A stretch of DNA of 32,500 nt from Mesostigma viride (GCA_009746045.1 RPFO01000766.1:276450-308949); one strand, 5' to 3'; numbered from the stretch's first letter, positions 8,382 to 17,553 are shown. Notes: a model not told the origin generated them from the letters alone. Numbers and translations: made by a program.

Positions 8382-9075
8382 CTTCACATTCCGTTTGCCG
8401 CCGCTTATCCGGCATGTGCAAGCATTCAGAAGTTATTTGTACAATGCAGGAGGGTTGGTAGCACTTTCTTGGGCCCTTAAAGCTTTCATTACCCTAGATT
8501 TTCCTGGCTGCTTCATCCGTTTGCCGCCGCCTGTCCGAAACTGTGCAGGCATTCAAAGGCTTTTTGTACAATGCAGGACTGGTGGATCCACTTTCTTGAA
8601 CCCTTTCAGCACCCCTATATTTTCCTGGCTGCTTCATCCGTTTGCCGCCGCCTGTCCGAAACTGTGCAGGCATTCAAAGGCTTTTTGTACAATGCAGGAC
8701 TGGTGGATCCACTTTCTTGAACCCTTTCAGCACCCCTATATTTTCCTGGCTGCTTCATCCGTTTGCCGCCGCCTGTCCGAAACTGTGCAGGCATTCACAG
8801 GCTTTTTGTACAATGCAGGACTGTTGGATCCACTTTCTTGAACCCTTTCAGCACCCCTTATATTTTCCTGGCTGCTTCATCCGTTTGCCGCCGCCTGTCC
8901 GAAACTGTGCAGGCATTCACAGGCTTTTTGTACAATGCAGGACTGTTGGATCCACTTTCTTGAACCCTTTCAGCACCCCTTATATTTTCCTGGCTGCTTC
9001 ATCCGTTTGCCGCCGCCTGTCCGAAACTGTGCAGGCATTCACAGGCTTTTTGTACAATGCAGGACTGCTGGATCC
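8382..9075 (+). repeat. 121-122-bp tandem array, about six units
   Basis: The phrase CTTCATCCGTTTGCCGCC recurs at 8511, 8632, 8753, 8875 and 8997, with periods of 121, 121, 122 and 122; a diverged first unit begins near 8382. Each unit holds several AG-ending pyrimidine-rich strings (for example TTTTTGTACAATGCAG), so each could act as a splice acceptor. Later units differ by single bases (AAAGG to ACAGG, CTGGTGG to CTGTTGG), which shows stepwise amplification. Frames stay open through the array by chance of its sequence, but the period is not a multiple of three, so it is unlikely to be translated. Confidence 0.85.
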
Positions 9076-9156
9076 ACTGTCTTGGGCCCTTTCGTTTCAG
9101 CTCACTTCAATTTTCCCTTTGCTGCTTTACCTGACTGCGCTTATTATCCTGTGCAC

Positions 9157-10566
9157 ATGCAGAACCGGCAGCAGTTAAACATCAACGACCCCAACGCATA
9201 CATCCCCATGGAAAGGTGGAAGGGGCTCGACAAATGCATCCACGCCCTCACGGACTATCCGGGGCATAAGGATGTCCGGGAGGCGCTGGATGCCGCGCTC
9301 CAGGAACGCGGTCTGAGAAACCCATCGTGGAAGGCCGGGCGGGGCGGCCACTCGCTACACCCAATTCTGGCGTACCACGTGTGCCTTAACAACCCCGAGC
9401 TGGCGAGTGAGCTCCCCCTGCTAGTCAAGTACTTCCACAACAACGGATGGGAGCTTCCCGACCAGGGCCTGCGGGAGCTGGAGCAGGCCAGCCGGGTGAG
9501 CCCTCACACCCCAGTGTTCGAGCGCAACGAAGTCGCGGACCGGCTCAAGGAGGAGCTGAAGGAGAAAGAAAAGGAGCTGAAGGAGCAGCAACTGGACTTC
9601 GGGCGCCAGATCGACGTGTACAAGCAGCAGCAGGCCCAGGACAACGCGAGCATGGTCGCCATAAACCGCGCGCACCTCGAGATGGTGAAGGAGAACCACG
9701 AGCTTGTGAGCGAAATCTCCGACCGCGTGGAGGAGATATCCAAGCTGACGGAGGAGAACGCCGTACTGCGGCTGGAGCTGAAGGAGAGTTGCGATATGGT
9801 CGAGCGCCTGCAGCAGGAGCTCCAGGAGGAGGAGGAGAGGCGCCTCCTGGAGCTGCAGCGGGCGGGAGAGGTCGCCACCAAGGAGCTGCAGAGGTTCCGG
9901 GAGCATGCCGAGAGAGAGACCGCCCAGAAGGTGGCGGACATCGAGAAGGCCCTGAACGACATCACCGAGAGGGAGGTTCAGAAGCACGCCGGGCAGCTGG
10001 CCAGCGAGCTGGTCGCCGTCAAGGGGCGGCTTGACGAGAGCCGCGACGAAATCGCGAGGCTGACGGAGAAGCTGGAGGAGACGGACGCGAAGTTGCGGGA
10101 CGAGATGCGGGACTCGGCGGTGATGGAGATGCAGCTGGGGTGGAAGGCGGACGGGTACGACAAACTCAGCCAGGAGAAGGAGATCATCGACAAGGTTTAC
10201 GAGCGGGTCACCACGGGGGTGCGGACGATCAAGGCGCTCGGCCTCGGAACCGCCTCCCTGACGCTGACCAAGCAGCTCATGGTCGAGATCGCGACCGAGT
10301 TCGCCAGGGTGTCCAGGTGCTGCCCGCACGCTGTCCGTGGGCTCCCGGGGTACGTGCACGACATGGTGGAGTTCCGGGTGACCCAGATCTTCGCGCGCAA
10401 GTGGACCAGGCTGGTGCTGGCGTGCGACCGCCACCGCTGGTCCCTGGAGATGGCGCGCCTCTACGTGACCGTCACCGAGCCGCTGGGCGGTGGCGCGCGG
10501 ATCAGCGGGCACCCCACCATCCCCGACGGGGTGCTGACCCTCGTCGACCTGGCCACCCTCGAGTAG
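9157..10566 (+). CDS. Long coiled-coil protein with KilA-like N-terminal domain
   Basis: A protein of 469 residues from ATG 9157; ATG 9208 (cccATGg) is an alternative, and a spliced 5' exon at 8204-8263 is possible. Residues about 18-105 form a small globular domain (WKGLDKCIHALTD ... GGHSLHPILAYHVCLNN ... LLVKYF) in the position of a KilA-N/MSV199 head; the match is weak. Residues about 125-330 are a long charged coiled coil. The C-terminal ~130 residues are globular (GVRTIKALGLGTASLT, then FARKWTRLVLACDRHRW). This head/coil/tail plan resembles viral Bro/KilA-type regulators and the protein at 17692-18729. Codons are strongly GC-ending, like the other virus-type genes. Possible role: DNA binding (inference). 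Confidence 0.6.
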   Translation: MQNRQQLNINDPNAYIPMERWKGLDKCIHALTDYPGHKDVREALDAALQERGLRNPSWKAGRGGHSLHPILAYHVCLNNPELASELPLLVKYFHNNGWELPDQGLRELEQASRVSPHTPVFERNEVADRLKEELKEKEKELKEQQLDFGRQIDVYKQQQAQDNASMVAINRAHLEMVKENHELVSEISDRVEEISKLTEENAVLRLELKESCDMVERLQQELQEEEERRLLELQRAGEVATKELQRFREHAERETAQKVADIEKALNDITEREVQKHAGQLASELVAVKGRLDESRDEIARLTEKLEETDAKLRDEMRDSAVMEMQLGWKADGYDKLSQEKEIIDKVYERVTTGVRTIKALGLGTASLTLTKQLMVEIATEFARVSRCCPHAVRGLPGYVHDMVEFRVTQIFARKWTRLVLACDRHRWSLEMARLYVTVTEPLGGGARISGHPTIPDGVLTLVDLATLE

Positions 10567-10569
10567 ATT

Positions 10570-10850
10570 TGCCCGGATCGGATTTTTGTCTGCAGCGTCG
10601 TGTCGGTGTGGTTTTTGATAGGCGGCTCTTTGGATCGGCGCACTAGGTGCTGGCCGACGCTTTTAAAGGCAACTGGGTTATCTTTTTCTCTTGAGATCTG
10701 ATGTAGACCATCTATTATTAATTCCCAGTCAGCAGGCATATTATTGACATCCCAACCATTTTCAATGGCTATTTTTTGCCTTAATTTGTCTAATGTGTAC
10801 CCAAGTTCATTTTCTATGTCTTGCGCTGTTGGTATAGCTAGAGGGCCTTG
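10570..10850 (-). other. AT-rich segment with an open minus-strand frame
   Basis: Between the stops of two convergent GC-rich genes lies an AT-richer stretch. A minus-strand frame is open through it, with a protein-like run of about 90 codons (for example IENELGYTLDKLRQKIAIEN and WDVNNMPADWELIIDGLHQI). An in-frame ATG is at about 10742. No family is recognised. The sharp composition change suggests an insert or a gene relic. Confidence 0.25.
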
Positions 10851-11374
10851 CAGTGTCCCTCGGCTCGCATGACCTCGTTGATGCACAGGTTGGTGTCCTT
10901 GTCCACCAACCAGCCCAGCACGCGACCGAACGCGTCGTTGGAGTGACAGCGCAGCTCCAGGATCTTCGTGTTTTTGTCCACTCTCTCCTGTATGTCCGCC
11001 TGGCTCATCCCCTCGTCGTGGTCGTCCCACGAGACGTTGGTGGTCAGCTGGAGCAGTCTCTTTCTGGCCAGTCTCGCGCGTTGTATAATAGCGTCCCTCT
11101 GCGGGACGTAGCGGAACGGCTTCAGCTCTTCCGTGTCGATACCCAGCAGCCGGACGGTCACCTTCATAGGCTGGCGTGTCCAGGGGTTCAGCGTGATTAT
11201 TTTAACCGTGTCCCCGTCGCACACCTGGCACACCTTGCACTCTTTGAACACCAGCCCGTAAAAGGAGAAGGGCTTCACCTCGCTGTTCGTCAACGTAGCC
11301 AGGTCGGGCGCGGTCTCGCGGTCCCGCGGCATCAGTCCGGAGCTAACGGTCTTCAGCAATCGCGCGAACGACAT
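10838..11374 (-). CDS. Staphylococcal-nuclease-like (SNase) endonuclease
   Basis: A protein of 178 residues, the usual length for a single SNase (TNase) domain. The catalytic pattern is complete: DGDTVK (about 53), VRLLGIDTEE with the Arg, Asp-Thr and Glu of the active site, FGRVLG with the second Arg, then INEVMRAEGHCK near the end. The family cuts DNA or RNA with calcium; large DNA viruses, including several NCLDVs, carry such genes. Its role in the virus (nucleotide recycling or genome processing) is unknown. ATG 11374 is preceded by GTATA five bases upstream. The gene is the last of a minus-strand series and is convergent with the coiled-coil gene. Confidence 0.85.
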   Translation of the reverse strand: MSFARLLKTVSSGLMPRDRETAPDLATLTNSEVKPFSFYGLVFKECKVCQVCDGDTVKIITLNPWTRQPMKVTVRLLGIDTEELKPFRYVPQRDAIIQRARLARKRLLQLTTNVSWDDHDEGMSQADIQERVDKNTKILELRCHSNDAFGRVLGWLVDKDTNLCINEVMRAEGHCKAL

Positions 11375-11379
11375 CGTGT

Positions 11380-11384
11380 TATAC
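11380..11384 (-). promoter_or_regulatory. GTATA promoter-like motif
   Basis: GTATA on the minus strand ends five bases before ATG 11374, in the 45-base gap between the HNH gene and the SNase gene. Confidence 0.45.
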
Positions 11385-11419
11385 TAAGCAAGCGAGATAA
11401 TTGATTGGATGATACTAGA

Positions 11420-12103
11420 CTAGACGGGGCACCGGTTGGCCTCCATCAGGCGCGCGTACAGCCTCATGGTGTCCTCGAACCGCTTGGCGTTGTTGCAGCC
11501 GTGACAGAGCAGGCGCGTGTTGCCGCAGTACGCGCGGTCCAGCGGGTCGGCCTTGTCCAGGGACAGCTCGTCCTCCTTGGGCCCGAACCCCATGGCGAAG
11601 GGCGTGCCGCACACCGCGCACTCCGGCGAGGCCACGAACCAGGCGTAGATCTGGGCAACCTCGTGAGAGTCGAAGCAGGGCCGCACGCCGTCCCGCTTCA
11701 TGCGGGCGTTCGCGGACACGGCGCGGGACTTCACGTACTCCCACATGCGGCTGTTCACCCCGCGCGGCTTGGGGATGCGCACCGGTGCGCTCCCCTTCCC
11801 GACCCTCGGCCTGTCCGAGGGCGCGCGCGCCGCCCACAGACCGCACAGCTCGGCTCGCTCGCGAGTGCGGGACAGCAGGTCGCGAGCACCGTCCAGCGGG
11901 GTCACGGCGCACGAGGGGCACGACCACACGCCCGGGGTGCTGAACACGGCGCGGGACGTGGTCACCGCCTGACCGCAGCGGTGGCAGGCGCCCGTCCACC
12001 GCTCCTTGGCGACGGATGGGGGGACAGGGGGGTAGCGCTTGACCCCCGCCAGACCGGCCACGTATCTCATGTGCACGTTGTACTGCCGCACGCGGGCCTC
12101 CAT
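11420..12103 (-). CDS. HNH-type endonuclease with zinc ribbon
   Basis: A protein of 227 residues. A zinc-ribbon-like pair (CHRCG ... CPSC) sits at about residues 40-65. The C-terminal 70 residues hold an HNH/endonuclease-VII-like site: CAVCG, then ELSLDKADP, then CGNTRLLCHGCNNAK. This 'C-x2-C ... LDkadp ... gN-x4-C-x2-C-N-x2-K' layout is typical of HNH enzymes. It probably cuts DNA; whether it is a free-standing homing-type enzyme or a processing enzyme is unclear. Spacing to the genes on both sides is about 45-48 bases. The codons are GC-rich like those of the virus-type genes. No GTATA lies before its ATG, only CATATC. Confidence 0.75.
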   Translation of the reverse strand: MEARVRQYNVHMRYVAGLAGVKRYPPVPPSVAKERWTGACHRCGQAVTTSRAVFSTPGVWSCPSCAVTPLDGARDLLSRTRERAELCGLWAARAPSDRPRVGKGSAPVRIPKPRGVNSRMWEYVKSRAVSANARMKRDGVRPCFDSHEVAQIYAWFVASPECAVCGTPFAMGFGPKEDELSLDKADPLDRAYCGNTRLLCHGCNNAKRFEDTMRLYARLMEANRCPV

Positions 12104-12151
12104 GCGATATGACTCTCGGTGAGATAACTAATCATGCACGGTGGATGAGGT

Positions 12152-12660
12152 CTACCTGGGGGCGGGGAATCCTTCGCGGAGGAGCAACCGCTTGTGCTTA
12201 TCGTTGTATTTCTTCCTGATCTCGAAATCGTTGTGCAAGAACCACGACTCGATCTGGTGCTCCAAGTCCGGCCGCTGTTGTAGCAGTCGGTCTCTGTTCG
12301 CCTCGTTCCGTCGTATTTCTTCGTCCGCCCTTTCTTCGTCGGCGGTGATGAGACGTTTCAGCTCTGGCGCTTGACGGGCAAGCTCACGAGCGTCGTTGTC
12401 GTTCCATGCAGAGGTATCGGATCCGCTGTTGATCTGTTCCGTGACGCGTTCGGCCGCCATCATCTCTTCGTACCTGTCATCATCGTGCCATCGGGGGGGA
12501 AATGGATGGGAGGATCTTCTTCTCGGATCGCGCGCATGGGGTGCCTCTTCGCGTTTACCGCGCGGGCATGCACGCCACACAGAGAGCCGAACAAGGGCTT
12601 AAATCGGCACCGAGGGCCGCGTGTCGTCCTGGCCGTGCACCTGCCTGATTGTTTCTTCAT
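12152..12660 (-). CDS. Cys-motif protein, paralog of the 2726-3433 N-terminus, one frameshift
   Basis: From ATG 12660 the frame encodes C-x8-9-C ... C-x2-H (GRCTARTTRGPRCRF ... GSLCGVHA), the same motif as the N-terminus of the gene at 2726. The frame stops at 12460, but a second frame picks up in the overlap (PRWHDDDRYEEMMAAE) and stays open to 12152. The switch lies at a G7 run (12493-12499), so one base change joins them into about 168 residues. The second half is charged and helical (LKRLITADEERADEEIRRNEANRDR). No F-box is evident. GTATAT sits 10 bases before the ATG. Function is unknown; the Cys motif probably binds zinc. Confidence 0.55.
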
Positions 12661-12669
12661 AACGGGCAC

Positions 12670-12675
12670 ATATAC
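12670..12675 (-). promoter_or_regulatory. GTATAT promoter-like motif
   Basis: GGTATATGTGCCCGTT precedes ATG 12660 on the minus strand. The motif overlaps an upstream in-frame ATG, which argues that 12660 is the real start. Confidence 0.45.
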
Positions 12676-12942
12676 CATTTTGCACGCATTTTTATTGTAA
12701 GTGTGCTCCCTTTTGCTTTTTATTTGTAAGTGTTGGTAACTACCCTATTCGTAACTCTCTTACTCGCGACTATCTTTGGCCGTGCTGTCTTCTTCGCGCG
12801 CTTTGTGTGTTTTTCCATGATGTGCGAGGTAATAATGCGTTCTATAATAAAACACACATTTGACACGGAACAAAATACAAGCACTATCCCGTACAATAAA
12901 TGAAAGTCTGGCGTGACAGTGGTCACGGTCCGCTGAGAGCAT

Positions 12943-13644
12943 TTAATCGCTCTCTGACACCACCTCCCAACGGAGGACCGGGTTGTTCTTGTAGGGCTCG
13001 ACCGGGTGCCCAGGGCCATAGGTGGCCACGAGCAGCTCCTCGCCCGCCGCGACCTGTCGAGTGGTGACGAGGCGCACTTCGCCCGCCCCCATCCAGGGCT
13101 CGCGGGTGAACTCGCAGTTCGCCGTCTGCTTGGTGTTACCCTCGGCGGTGTTGACGTAGTACGTCCAGTTGCGCACGACGGACGCGTCGATGTACACCGC
13201 GTACGAAGGAGTCTCGTGAGAGAAGAAAAGGAAATCGCTGTCCTCGGGGAAGCCCACCAGCCGACCTTTGCCGTTCTTGGGGTAAAACGTGATGACGCCA
13301 GCGAAGTACCCCAGCGTGACCCTGCACGCGAGGACGCGCGGTACGGACGGGATGGATCATCAGCCCCGAGTCGCGTGCGGACACTATAATGACAGGCGAA
13401 TGACAGAGGACAGCACCTTGCAAAGGACAAAGACATCGACCTACCCCTCCCCCTTGATGTCCTGCACAGTCCGCACCCCGAGTCCCGGACCCTTCTCGCC
13501 CACCACGAACGCGGGGTGGTCTTCTGGCAAATCGAACACTTCAAAATCCAGGAAAAGGTCGGGGTGGCGGGTCCAGATGAAGTCCAGGCCGAGGGGGGTG
13601 GTGAGGTCTGCCACCGCCTTGGTGGAGTAGAAAAACTGCTCCAT
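12943..13644 (-). CDS. SET-domain lysine methyltransferase, probable 123-nt intron
   Basis: Exon 1 carries GEKGPGLGVRTVQDIKGEG, the classical first SET motif (G-x-G-x-x-dIxkGe). The frame then meets a stop at once. A GTAGGT donor at 13444 and a TGCAG|G acceptor at 13322 remove 123 nt and restore the frame into VTLGYFAGVITFYP. Exon 2 ends with the C-terminal SET motifs: TANCEF in place of NHsCxPN, VAAGEELLVATYG for the GEEL/Y motif, and a stop at 12943. The start at ATG 13644 is provisional; coding-like sequence continues upstream to a possible acceptor at 13722. The Asn-His pair is not canonical, so activity is uncertain. vSET of chloroviruses methylates histone H3K27; a similar role here is inference. 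Confidence 0.65.
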
Positions 13645-13848
13645 GGGCGTCCTGAGTCGCCCCTCCACCTTCACGATTCTTTGAAACCACTCGTCTCGGG
13701 CCGCGTAGTGCGCGTAGGGCACTGCGGGTGACAGGATGGAACGCCCAACAAGGGGTGAAGAAAGCAGAAATCTCGTAAAAATTCCACACTGTGTGACCGA
13801 ACACCCGTGGCATGCAGCACACCAGGACACTGGGGGGCTGCCCCTTCA

Positions 13849-14096
13849 GCAAGCAATGAGAAGCCGCAAGCGCGGCAGACGACGCGATTATTCACACCAG
13901 CACACAGGGGGGGTGTCAATTTGTGAGCAAGCTTCTGAGGCAGGGCAAACATGGGGGGCACTACTCTCTTCAGCAAGCAATGAAAAGCCGCAAGCGCGGC
14001 AGACGACGCGATTATTCACACCAGCACACAGGGGTGGTGTCAAATTGTGAGCAAGCTTTTGAGGGAGGGCAAACATGGGGGTCACTGGACTGCTCA
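13849..14096. repeat. Tandem duplication, period about 124 bp
   Basis: GCAAGCAATGAGAAGCCG at 13849 recurs as GCAAGCAATGAAAAGCCG at 13973, and the following ~110 bases match closely, including CGACGCGATTATTCACACCA. It lies just upstream of the SET gene, possibly inside its 5' intron. A weaker related block (GCCGCGAGCGCGGCAAAG) follows at 14121. Confidence 0.75.
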
Positions 14097-14099
14097 CAG

Positions 14100-15205
14100 G
14101 CAGCTTTTGCATGCAGGGTGGGCCGCGAGCGCGGCAAAGAACGGATCATGCAAAACTCACCCATCTTAGCAGCCAGGGCACTTGGCACAGGTGCCTGTGC
14201 ATTCTTGGGTGCCTGGTGAACTTTCCTCTTCTTTCCACTGCACACATGGCAAAAAGAGTGACAGGAGAGGGTGCATGGATGTCTTTCATCAGCAGTCGCG
14301 GCGGAATGCCATCCATGCAGCTCTGGGCAAACACCTGGCCATCCATGCAAAAGAAACCCCATTCATTAAGCGATCCGGGAAGAAACGCGATTCGTGCCGC
14401 GTAATTCGACGCATTTGCACTCACCCGGCTGCAACGTAAGCCGACATCGTAAAGCCGGCAGGAATCACTCAAAGCAATTAACAATTTTCAGAGTGGCCCT
14501 GCCTATCAGCCCTGGGCACTCTCAATGCTGCAGTTCTTGGCCGCTTGCACCTCCTTCTGGCCCTCTTGGCATTATTATGAAGTGTCTTGTTGGGTTGTCA
14601 TGCAAGCAAAAAACCTCCTGCTAATTTGGGACTCACGCGCCAGACGCGGGAAAAATCTGGTTGGACCGGCGGAGGTCAGAATCAGCCACACTTGGGGTAC
14701 TGGGGCAGTACCGGCGGTATACTCGGTGCACCTGACAGTACCGGCGGTAAACAAGGGGCAGTACCACATATACTGCACTGGATTCGTACTAGCAGCCAAT
14801 TTCGCGTTTCCAGCCGTACACGCGCTCGGTCGACGGTGGACGCGGCAGACGCGCGCCAACCATGGGCATGCATGCATGCTGCAGTTACCAGATTGCCGCC
14901 GGGTCTACCGGGAGGGGGGAAAAGGACAAAGCACAACAAATACCCTAAGTTGTGGAAATGGTGGGTGCCTCTTGAGACTGTGTGTGTGTGTGTTCAGGCT
15001 TTTAATGACTATTTGTGACAGGATTTTCGCCGGTTGTGTTATCTCACTTGTTTATTGCAATCTTGAATTACTGCCCAGGAATTGCGCGGAACAGCGGCAA
15101 CAAATTAGCGAGTGCAGCGGAATTCGTCTTTCTTTGCCGGATTTGCCGCGACGACGCCGCGAACGCGGCAGGGAAATATCGAAACCGTTAGAAGCCCGGC
15201 GGACG
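14100..15205. other. Intergenic stretch without a supported gene
   Basis: Many short frames occur but none shows a domain or a convincing start. A short repeated phrase, CAGTACCGGCGGTA, occurs at about 14706 and 14738, and a (TG)n run at about 14981. Composition is more like the transposon-rich right half than the virus-like genes. Confidence 0.5.
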
Positions 15206-15209
15206 ATAA

Positions 15210-15407
15210 ATGGGTACAAGCTGGGATAGGATGGGTAAATATGACCCTCTAAAGATCTTCCAGGCCAAGAAGAGGGGGGCCTGGGCCAGGGTCATGGTAC
15301 AGACCTTCATGGACCTGGCCATCAGCAATGTCTGGAATTTTTCCAGCTCCTCATGGAACCAGCTCACACTGGGGGAGCTCCTGGTGGCCTTCAAGGCCTG
15401 CAGGTAA
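15210..15407 (+). pseudogene. Possible transposase C-terminal fragment
   Basis: A 65-codon frame contains MGKYDPLKIFQAKK, then VMVQTFMDLAISNVWNF and LTLGELLVAFKACR. The 'fmDLAisNaw ... lsLgeLl.al' layout recalls the C-terminal helices of piggyBac-type DDE transposases. No catalytic Asp can be seen, and nothing upstream extends it. This is a weak resemblance only. Confidence 0.25.
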
Positions 15408-15610
15408 TTTTAAAACCTCACACTGTCGTTTTACGCCGGTCGTCGCCGAATCATGGTCTGTGTCCTCCATTATATTGGTGGTGATGGGGTCTTGATTGAA
15501 TTTGTTGATTAATTGCATTGAAAATTCACACGCGTGTTCTCTGCTCCGTTCACACCCCTGCACGGTCGCGATGCAGTCTGTGGGATCCCCACAACTATCC
15601 GGCGTGCTGT

Positions 15611-16246
15611 ATGCCGGACCCGGATATCAAGAACAGGGAGGGCACCCCCGAGTGGGATGCGTTCGGGGACACCCGATACGGGGTCATCCGCAAGTCACTC
15701 CACAAGGTCTACAAGTGTCTGGAGGTCGTCCTGCAGAAGACGTCCGATGACAGGGAGGAGGCGGAGAAGGTGCAGAGGATCACCGCGCTGGTCATCGAGA
15801 TGCGCAGGATCACCGCCTACTACTGGGCGGCGTGCTACCCCTGGGCCGATTTGGACACCGGCCACACCGACTACTACCGCCAGATGAGGATGAACCTCGG
15901 GGTCGGCTCCGTCCAGCGGCACGGCAATCTCATACCCGAGCATTACACGCTGGTGTGCTGGTACTCGATGCCGACCGTCGCGGTATGGGACAAGGCCCGG
16001 AAGGCGTATTGGGACAAGGAGGAGGAGAAGAAGGTCGCTCCCACCGGTTGGGGGGAGCCCTTGTGGGTCCAGCTGAGGGACTCGGGCAAGTGGACCGCGC
16101 CGCCGATCACCGCGGCCACTGTCTCGTGTGACCCCCTCTGGTGGTTGTGTGACCCCCACTGGGGCGCGTCGGACGCTCAGACGCCGGCGCCCAGGAAGAG
16201 AGCCAGGAGGGTGGCCAGGAGGGTCTCCCCCCCCTGGCGTCCGTGA
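15611..16246 (+). CDS. Unknown protein with basic C-terminal tail
   Basis: A protein of 211 residues from ATG 15611; the frame is open from 15518. The middle is helical and Trp/Tyr-rich (MRRITAYYWAACYPWADLD, AVWDKARKAYWDKEEEKK). The end is strongly basic (APRKRARRVARRV), like a nuclear-localisation or nucleic-acid-binding tail. GC-ending codons match the virus-like genes. No family is recognised. A convergent small zinc protein follows. Confidence 0.55.
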   Translation: MPDPDIKNREGTPEWDAFGDTRYGVIRKSLHKVYKCLEVVLQKTSDDREEAEKVQRITALVIEMRRITAYYWAACYPWADLDTGHTDYYRQMRMNLGVGSVQRHGNLIPEHYTLVCWYSMPTVAVWDKARKAYWDKEEEKKVAPTGWGEPLWVQLRDSGKWTAPPITAATVSCDPLWWLCDPHWGASDAQTPAPRKRARRVARRVSPPWRP

Positions 16247-16281
16247 GGGACAAGTGTTTATCTCGCAGCCGATCGTAAACG

Positions 16282-16300
16282 TTTATTGTTTGTCATTAAA
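16282..16300. terminator. Back-to-back polyadenylation signals
   Basis: ATTAAA (plus, 16295-16300) lies about 49 bases past the stop at 16246. AATAAA (minus, 16282-16287) lies about 58 bases past the minus-strand stop at 16345. They serve a convergent gene pair. Confidence 0.45.
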
Positions 16301-16344
16301 GTGTGGCTGCATGCTTGGTAATGCATGCTTGGTAAAGTTATTGA

Positions 16345-16674
16345 CTAAATATTTCCCGTGTTTTCATGATGAGCAGTCACATCATGGGGGTGAGCCCATC
16401 GCCATATCTCCGGCAGCCGCGACCCCTTGAGGTTGCAGAGTATGAGCAGGGCGTCCAGACTCATGCGCTCGTACCAGCACCCGCATGCATCCATAGCCTC
16501 CTCTCCGCATTCTCGGCACGCGATGTGCGGCGGGAACACCTGGAGCCCCTCTTGGTACAAGTAATGCACGTACAAGTGCACGAGCTCGCCGTCGCAGGAG
16601 TTCCACGCCTCCTCGAGATCCACTGAGCCGCCGCACCGGTAGCACGTTAGCACCTGGTCCAGACCGACAGACAT
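16345..16674 (-). CDS. Small zinc-binding protein
   Basis: A protein of 109 residues with two Cys pairs, CYRCGG near residue 11 and CRECG near residue 53, followed by DACGCWYER. The spacing fits a zinc-ribbon or treble-clef fold. The helical C-terminus (SLDALLILCNLKGSRLPEIW) may pack on it. No named family is recognised. Small zinc proteins of this kind are common in large DNA viruses, often as transcription or host-interaction factors; that is inference. Confidence 0.5.
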   Translation of the reverse strand: MSVGLDQVLTCYRCGGSVDLEEAWNSCDGELVHLYVHYLYQEGLQVFPPHIACRECGEEAMDACGCWYERMSLDALLILCNLKGSRLPEIWRWAHPHDVTAHHENTGNI

Positions 16675-16689
16675 GCCGCGATGTCAATG

Positions 16690-17330
16690 TAGGCGGACAT
16701 AAAGCCGGGAGCGGAACGAACGCGGTCCACCCGCCCCCCTTCCCGGTGCCGGTCACCCCGCGAGAAGCCCGACCCGCGCGTCATCGCCGGACCGAACTGC
16801 GTCCACCGTCGCACGACCAAACGACCCTCTCGCGGCCCCGCGGAATAAAAGACCCTCCCAGACGGGGTTCTCGACAGTCGAAGTGGACGCAGTTCGATGG
16901 ACCCAGTTCTTTTTTTCTTTTTTTTTTTTCAAGAGCATAAAAGTTATGGGGAATGAAAAGCCATCCCTTCCGTCACCCCGTGATGATGACCCCATGATCA
17001 TCACCCCATGATGCATACACCCACCCGTATACCCCTTTCAAAAAAACCCTCCCCTCCAAAAAAAAATTTCAACTGCGTCCATCGAACTGCGTCCACCGTC
17101 ACCCCCCTCCCGGCCCTCCCGCCCCGCGAGTGAAGTCGTCACCCCCTCGCGGCCCTTTCCCGCCCCCCCACGGTGGACGGACTTCGGGACCGAGTTCTAA
17201 CCGTCGACCCCCCTCCCGGCCCCGCCGCGCCCCCTCCCTCGCGCACCCGCGCCCGCGGTGGACCCAGTTCGCCCGAGCCGGTCCACCGCCACCCGGCCCG
17301 CTCGCCTATCGAGCACGGTAAATTATCTCC
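16690..17330. promoter_or_regulatory. GC-rich segment with an iterated GGTGGACGCAGTTCG motif
   Basis: The motif or its complement occurs at 16794-16811 (minus), 16883-16909 (plus), 17071-17100 (minus, twice), 17171-17197 (plus, diverged) and 17256-17270 (plus, diverged). Long C-runs, a T-rich tract (16908-16930) and CATGATCATC repeats (about 16980-17010) are interspersed. No coding frame is convincing. The alternating orientations allow stem formation. Candidate roles are an origin, an enhancer or a minisatellite. Confidence 0.45.
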
Positions 17331-17392
17331 GCCCACCCTGACGACCGCGCCGGACCGCGAGCCGCGAGCACCTGACAGCAAATGGGCTGGCG

Positions 17393-17540
17393 CAAATGGG
17401 GAATGCAAGAATTAATTCCACATTTATGCGTACTTAGTCGAGGCTTGATACGCGGTTGTCAATAGTGCAATGGGCGACGCAAGAATTAAGTTGCCATTTA
17501 TGTCAACTTAGCTAGTGCTTGTCACGAGGTTGTCAACAGG
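17393..17540. repeat. Direct repeat of about 74 bp
   Basis: GCAAGAATTAA at 17405 recurs at 17479, with TTTATG, ACTTAG and GGTTGTCAA following at matching spacing. It sits directly upstream of the palindrome cluster. Confidence 0.55.
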
Positions 17541-17553
17541 TCTCTGGGTCGTA

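Noticed and set aside
8395-9178. Protein repeats encoded by the 121-bp array
   Set aside because: The period is not a multiple of three and the frames differ between units, so open frames there are incidental.
9421-10512. 363-codon minus-strand frame rich in Leu and His
   Set aside because: It is the antisense shadow of the coiled-coil gene, where GC-ending codons prevent stops.
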